The notes beneath the pieces were generated by a model. It was not told the DNA's origin and searched no databases. It saw only the letters and a program-made list of their open reading frames with translations. Shown piece by piece: positions 60,876-64,000 of a DNA stretch of 64,000 nucleotides (its first letter is position 1; the number at the start of each line of letters is the position of its first letter). The position numbers and the translations under genes were made by a program. Origin of the DNA: Ornatilinea apprima (GTDB lineage: Bacteria > Chloroflexota > Anaerolineae > Anaerolineales > Anaerolineaceae); contig NZ_LGCL01000002.1 of assembly GCF_001306115.1 (NCBI RefSeq), positions 124,001 through 188,000 of the forward strand, in the 5' to 3' direction.

Positions 60876-63038
60876 CTATCCACCGTGCGCTTTGATTAAC
60901 GCCACTACATCAGGGAAGTCAATTCCCAGCCTACGCACGGTTTCCAGGGTGGGTACGCCATCATGGTCCCATCCGCGCCGTTTATAAACCGCGTCCACCA
61001 ATTGTTCGTACTGATCCATACGGTATCGGCGCAAGGTGAGAATTTTCTCTTCGAGTGTCATTTTGTCCGGGTCTACCCCCACCTTTTCCCGCAGATCGCG
61101 GTCATAGCGCTCCACTCGCGATAAATACTCCTTCTCCGTCACCGGCCCAACCGCCCGGTATGGCGGGTAATCATGCGCCCGTGTGCCGGTTCCCATGCGC
61201 AGGTTAAAAATCCGCTGAAAGTTATACACCCTCTCCGATTGCTCCAGCAGTTCTTTCTGCGTGATCGGCGTGCCCGTTACCCCTTCATAGAGGGCTAGGT
61301 AATTACGAATATGCGACGGCACTTTCGCCGGTTCTTTTTCCAGGTAATTATCTTCTGGAATGATATCATTCCAGGGCAGCTTGCATAAACCGTGCAGACT
61401 GAACCAGGTGCGGAAAACGGGGAAGAAATGCAAGGCCTCCGCTTTATCCTCAAAGGTCGGAATCTGGTTTTTAACCATATCCATAAAGATCAGCCAGGCT
61501 TCGTCATGCTGGGGGCCTTTGTTTGCAAGCGCAAAGCCGCCTTGTTGCGCCAGGGATTCTTTCGGCATATACTCTGATATTTCAAGCCCCTTAATTTCCA
61601 TCCCGATATCCTGCAAGAACTGCGGATCGGCATGAAGCTGCTCAGCGAAAATTTTCTTCATCTCGCGGATTCCGCGCCCAATAACCAAACCGAATCCCGA
61701 TCCACGCGCAATCTGGTGCAGAATTTCCAGCACCGCATCAGAATTACCCCAGGTCAGATCCAATCCGCCGGTAACTTGCTGGTCCAAAATGCCAACCTCG
61801 TAGCACTCCATTGCGAAGGCAATTGAAGATCCCATCGAGATCGTATCCAGGCCGTAGGTGTCGCAGTAGAAGTTGAATTCCAGCAGCGCTTCAGGGTCAA
61901 AAACGCCAATATTGGAGCCCATTCCGCCAATTGTCTCATACTCCGGGCCATCCACCAGCACTTTTTGCCCTTTATACGGGCCGCTCTTCAATACAAAATC
62001 ATTTACTTTATGTGCGCAAGCCATACTGCAGCCATACCAGCACGAATCCTGGCTGGTATGATCAAACACGTCACGCCAGTATTCGGCGCTAATCATCTTC
62101 GCGCGTGGGTCACTGCCGTAGCGAAAATTTTCTGTTGGTAGCAGATCGGTATGGTTGATGATTTCAACCAGGTTGGTTGTGCCCAGCGTGCGCATATTAT
62201 TCTGCTTATTATCCAGCCCCAATATTTCCTGATTGATCCGCCGCCCCGCGTCGCGGATCAGTTCCGGTTTTGCCGGGCCATTGCTGCTCGCGCTTAGGTG
62301 ACTGTACTTCACCACAATAGCTTTGATCTTCTTATCGCGAAAGACATGCCCCACCCCGCCGCGCGCGGCTTGCTTATAACGGATCTCTCCGCGTTTGTTG
62401 TCATAAAAGCTTAAATTGAGACCACCCAGTAGAGAATTCTCCGCTCCCTGACCGGCCGAAACAACCGAAATATTGCGCATGTTTTCTTCGGAACCGGCGT
62501 ACTGTCCGGTGAGCATTTCGCTCAGAAGGTGCGTGTCTGAGGGCAAATCTCCAGCGGACTCAATTTGCACAGTCCCCGTATCGCCGTCAATGAAAAGGAT
62601 CACATCCTCATTGGCTTTACCCTGGATCTCCATCGCGTCCCAGCCAGAGAATTTAAGATATGGTCCAAAATAGCCGCCACCATTGCTGTCGTACACATTA
62701 TGTGTGAGCGGTGAAAGGGTTACCACAGTGGTTTTCCCTGAGCCAGGATATTGGATGATGCCGCCAATCGGCCCGCTAGCCAAAATCAATTCGTTTTCCG
62801 GGTCATTCCACTGCGTCTTTTCAGACACCGCGTTCCACAACAGCCATAAGCAGAACCCGCGCCCGCCAGTAAAAATATCCTTCATTTGTTGGGTAACAGG
62901 CCGCTCCTTAATTTCAGAACTTGATAAATTGATATACAAGGTGCGGTTTGCATATCCTTGATGTACTGCTCTCGTTTCATAGGAATACTGTTGAATAATT
63001 TCTCGCTGCTCGCTCATTTCCTGGCGGATATAAGCCAT
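60876..63038 (-). CDS. Aldehyde ferredoxin oxidoreductase family protein
   Basis: The ATG after CCGGAGGAATAAC gives 720 residues. It has the AOR N-terminal domain (GYANRTLYINLSSSEIKERP, FTGGRGFCLWLLW, LASGPIGG, GGGYFGPYLKFSGWDAMEIQG) and GRGIREM further on. The Fe-S Cys set is CWYGCSMAC near residue 330 with a distal Cys in HGLCKLPWND. The first two Cys are spaced C-x3-C instead of the classical C-x2-C. It oxidises aldehydes to acids with a tungsto- or molybdopterin and ferredoxin, or runs in reverse. Confidence 0.9.
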   Translation of the reverse strand: MAYIRQEMSEQREIIQQYSYETRAVHQGYANRTLYINLSSSEIKERPVTQQMKDIFTGGRGFCLWLLWNAVSEKTQWNDPENELILASGPIGGIIQYPGSGKTTVVTLSPLTHNVYDSNGGGYFGPYLKFSGWDAMEIQGKANEDVILFIDGDTGTVQIESAGDLPSDTHLLSEMLTGQYAGSEENMRNISVVSAGQGAENSLLGGLNLSFYDNKRGEIRYKQAARGGVGHVFRDKKIKAIVVKYSHLSASSNGPAKPELIRDAGRRINQEILGLDNKQNNMRTLGTTNLVEIINHTDLLPTENFRYGSDPRAKMISAEYWRDVFDHTSQDSCWYGCSMACAHKVNDFVLKSGPYKGQKVLVDGPEYETIGGMGSNIGVFDPEALLEFNFYCDTYGLDTISMGSSIAFAMECYEVGILDQQVTGGLDLTWGNSDAVLEILHQIARGSGFGLVIGRGIREMKKIFAEQLHADPQFLQDIGMEIKGLEISEYMPKESLAQQGGFALANKGPQHDEAWLIFMDMVKNQIPTFEDKAEALHFFPVFRTWFSLHGLCKLPWNDIIPEDNYLEKEPAKVPSHIRNYLALYEGVTGTPITQKELLEQSERVYNFQRIFNLRMGTGTRAHDYPPYRAVGPVTEKEYLSRVERYDRDLREKVGVDPDKMTLEEKILTLRRYRMDQYEQLVDAVYKRRGWDHDGVPTLETVRRLGIDFPDVVALIKAHGG

Positions 63039-63143
63039 GTTATTCCTCCGGTTAAGAATCTGTCGGTTAAAATCACCTGTAGTCATTATATAATAGGTGC
63101 ATCCGAATTCGAAGATAGGTTTATCACGGATTACAACGATGCT

Positions 63144-63172
63144 TATCATTTAGCTTCCATAGACCTATAATT
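63144..63172 (+). promoter_or_regulatory. Promoter very close to the AAA ATPase start
   Basis: TTATCA - 17 bp - TATAAT. Transcription would start about 63179, only about 4 bases before the ATG, implying a leaderless mRNA. A second palindromic ATTATATAAT at 63085-63094 may serve the AOR gene on the other strand. Confidence 0.5.
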
Positions 63173-63182
63173 GGACATACCC

Positions 63183-64000
63183 ATGATATTTACTGAACAG
63201 CTAGACCTCTATCTTAAAGCCCGTTTCACACTCATTATTTTGGTCAGTTCTGAAGAAGAGCGTGCCATTCAGGCAATTCGCGCCCTGTGCGACAAAACCG
63301 GCCGTGGCTGCCAATCTTGGGATACCGCCGACGGCTTTCAATGGATAGCCAAAACCTCTGGCAGCGTTCCAGTTGCCAAAGACCCTCTGGCCGCCCTCGA
63401 AAAAATTGAGGCCGCAGACGAGAATCACTGCTCGCTTTTTATTCTCAAAGATTTCCACGAGGTGTGGTCGAACCCGATCATTAAACGCAAGCTGCGTTCA
63501 CTGAGCCAAAAACTCAAATACACCCGAAAATCGATCCTCATCACCACTCCTGCTGGCATCATCCCTGAAGAACTTAAAAACGAAAGTGTGCTGGTAGAAT
63601 TCCCCTTGCCCAACAGTCAGGAGATGGAGCAAGTACTGCTGGATCTTACCCAGCCGGCAGGTATTAAAATTAACCTCACCGATTTGGGACGCGAAAAACT
63701 GGTTCAGGCGGCCCTCGGATTAACCGCCGCGCAGGCGCAGCGTGTTTTCGCCCGCGCTATTGTCCGGTCTGGCTCGCTGGATGACCGCGATATTGAGCTT
63801 GTTACCGAAGAGAAAAAACAAATCATCCGCGAGAGCGAGGCGCTGGAGTTTTACGCCGTCAGCGAAACACCCGATGACGTGGGCGGTCTGGGCGTGCTGA
63901 AAGACTGGCTGCGTCTGCGCGAGCGCGCCTTCACCGCCGAAGCCCGCAAATATGGTTTGCCCTCACCAAAGGGGATAGCCTTGATCGGAATCCCAGGAAC
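63183..64000 (+). CDS. Ycf46-like AAA family ATPase, 3' truncated by window edge
   Basis: The frame is open to the end of the window, with 272 residues visible. The N-terminal domain (IFTEQLDLYLKARFTLIILVSSEEERAIQAI, LFILKDFHEVW) and the linker EALEFYAVSETPDDVGGLGVLKDWLRLRERAFTAEARKYGLPSPKGIALIGIPG match the Ycf46 group. The Walker A loop is cut off by the window end. These are FtsH-like AAA ATPases without a protease domain, of uncertain role. No Shine-Dalgarno precedes the ATG. Confidence 0.85.
   Translation, partial: MIFTEQLDLYLKARFTLIILVSSEEERAIQAIRALCDKTGRGCQSWDTADGFQWIAKTSGSVPVAKDPLAALEKIEAADENHCSLFILKDFHEVWSNPIIKRKLRSLSQKLKYTRKSILITTPAGIIPEELKNESVLVEFPLPNSQEMEQVLLDLTQPAGIKINLTDLGREKLVQAALGLTAAQAQRVFARAIVRSGSLDDRDIELVTEEKKQIIRESEALEFYAVSETPDDVGGLGVLKDWLRLRERAFTAEARKYGLPSPKGIALIGIPG

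Noticed and set aside
1-64000. CRISPR array, rRNA genes, insertion sequences, phage integrase
   Set aside because: No regularly spaced repeats of CRISPR type, rRNA segments or transposase/integrase motifs were recognised anywhere.

Overview
The window looks like a chromosome segment of an anaerobic or fermentative member of the Chloroflexota (most likely Anaerolineae). This is inferred from gene content, not from any database search. The indications are: ferredoxin-linked 2-oxoacid oxidoreductases (IorAB and a Kor-type pair), an ADP-forming acyl-CoA synthetase, a tungsten/molybdenum aldehyde ferredoxin oxidoreductase, a GldA/F/G-like ABC system beside a primary sigma factor, a RicT/Mrp pair, an ATP-cone/uridine kinase fusion and a Ycf46-type AAA ATPase. 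Genes are dense, many overlap by ATGA, and intrinsic terminators are easy to see.

Layout. 0-4.1 kb: end of a P1 (DmpA-like) peptidase, DegV, an iron alcohol dehydrogenase with an ABM-domain partner, and a pseudouridine synthase. 4.2-7.3 kb: promoter and operon for a GldA/F/G-like ABC system. 7.5-12.6 kb: RpoD, a large acidic TPR protein full of Trp motifs, and Ndk. 12.66 and 15.89 kb: two tRNA-Asp(GTC) genes bracketing a pterin/folate cassette (folB, folK, folE and a RibD/DHFR-like reductase). 15.97-28.65 kb: an accessory block bounded by the second tRNA-Asp and a displaced 14-bp copy of its 3' end. It holds a decayed beta-helix/Ig-like surface protein, a minus-strand gene series (small protein, MBL-fold alkylsulfatase-like protein, 6-TM protein, CASTOR/POLLUX-like channel, MgtC, Cys-rich lipoprotein) and a divergent SARP-type (BTAD/AAA) regulator. 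28.7-41.7 kb: phosphoglucomutase, metallophosphoesterase, an OYE-like oxidoreductase with both aconitase X subunits, then an overlapping MFS-Dus-GNAT-SprT operon, an LCP protein and a CBS/ACT protein. 41.7-51.9 kb: two minus-strand fermentation modules (IorAB, ADP-forming acyl-CoA synthetase and small enzymes; KorAB with its GntR/FCD regulator). 51.9-64 kb: BtuF-like protein, RicT, Mrp, a Cys-rich small protein, ATP-cone/uridine kinase, a second iron ADH, GlmS, a membrane-anchored hypothetical, AOR and the start of a Ycf46-like ATPase.

How the genes fit together. IorAB and KorAB would oxidise transaminated amino acids to acyl-CoAs while reducing ferredoxin. The ADP-forming synthetase would recover ATP from the acyl-CoAs, and AOR and the iron ADHs would interconvert aldehydes, acids and alcohols. 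This is a peptide or amino-acid fermentation layout.

The most striking feature is in the accessory block. The divergent region of the SARP-type regulator holds four heptamers at exactly 11-bp spacing, ending 8 bp before a -10 box that faces the minus-strand genes. That is the textbook geometry of a SARP operator, so the whole block may be one regulated envelope or ion-homeostasis system that has not been described.
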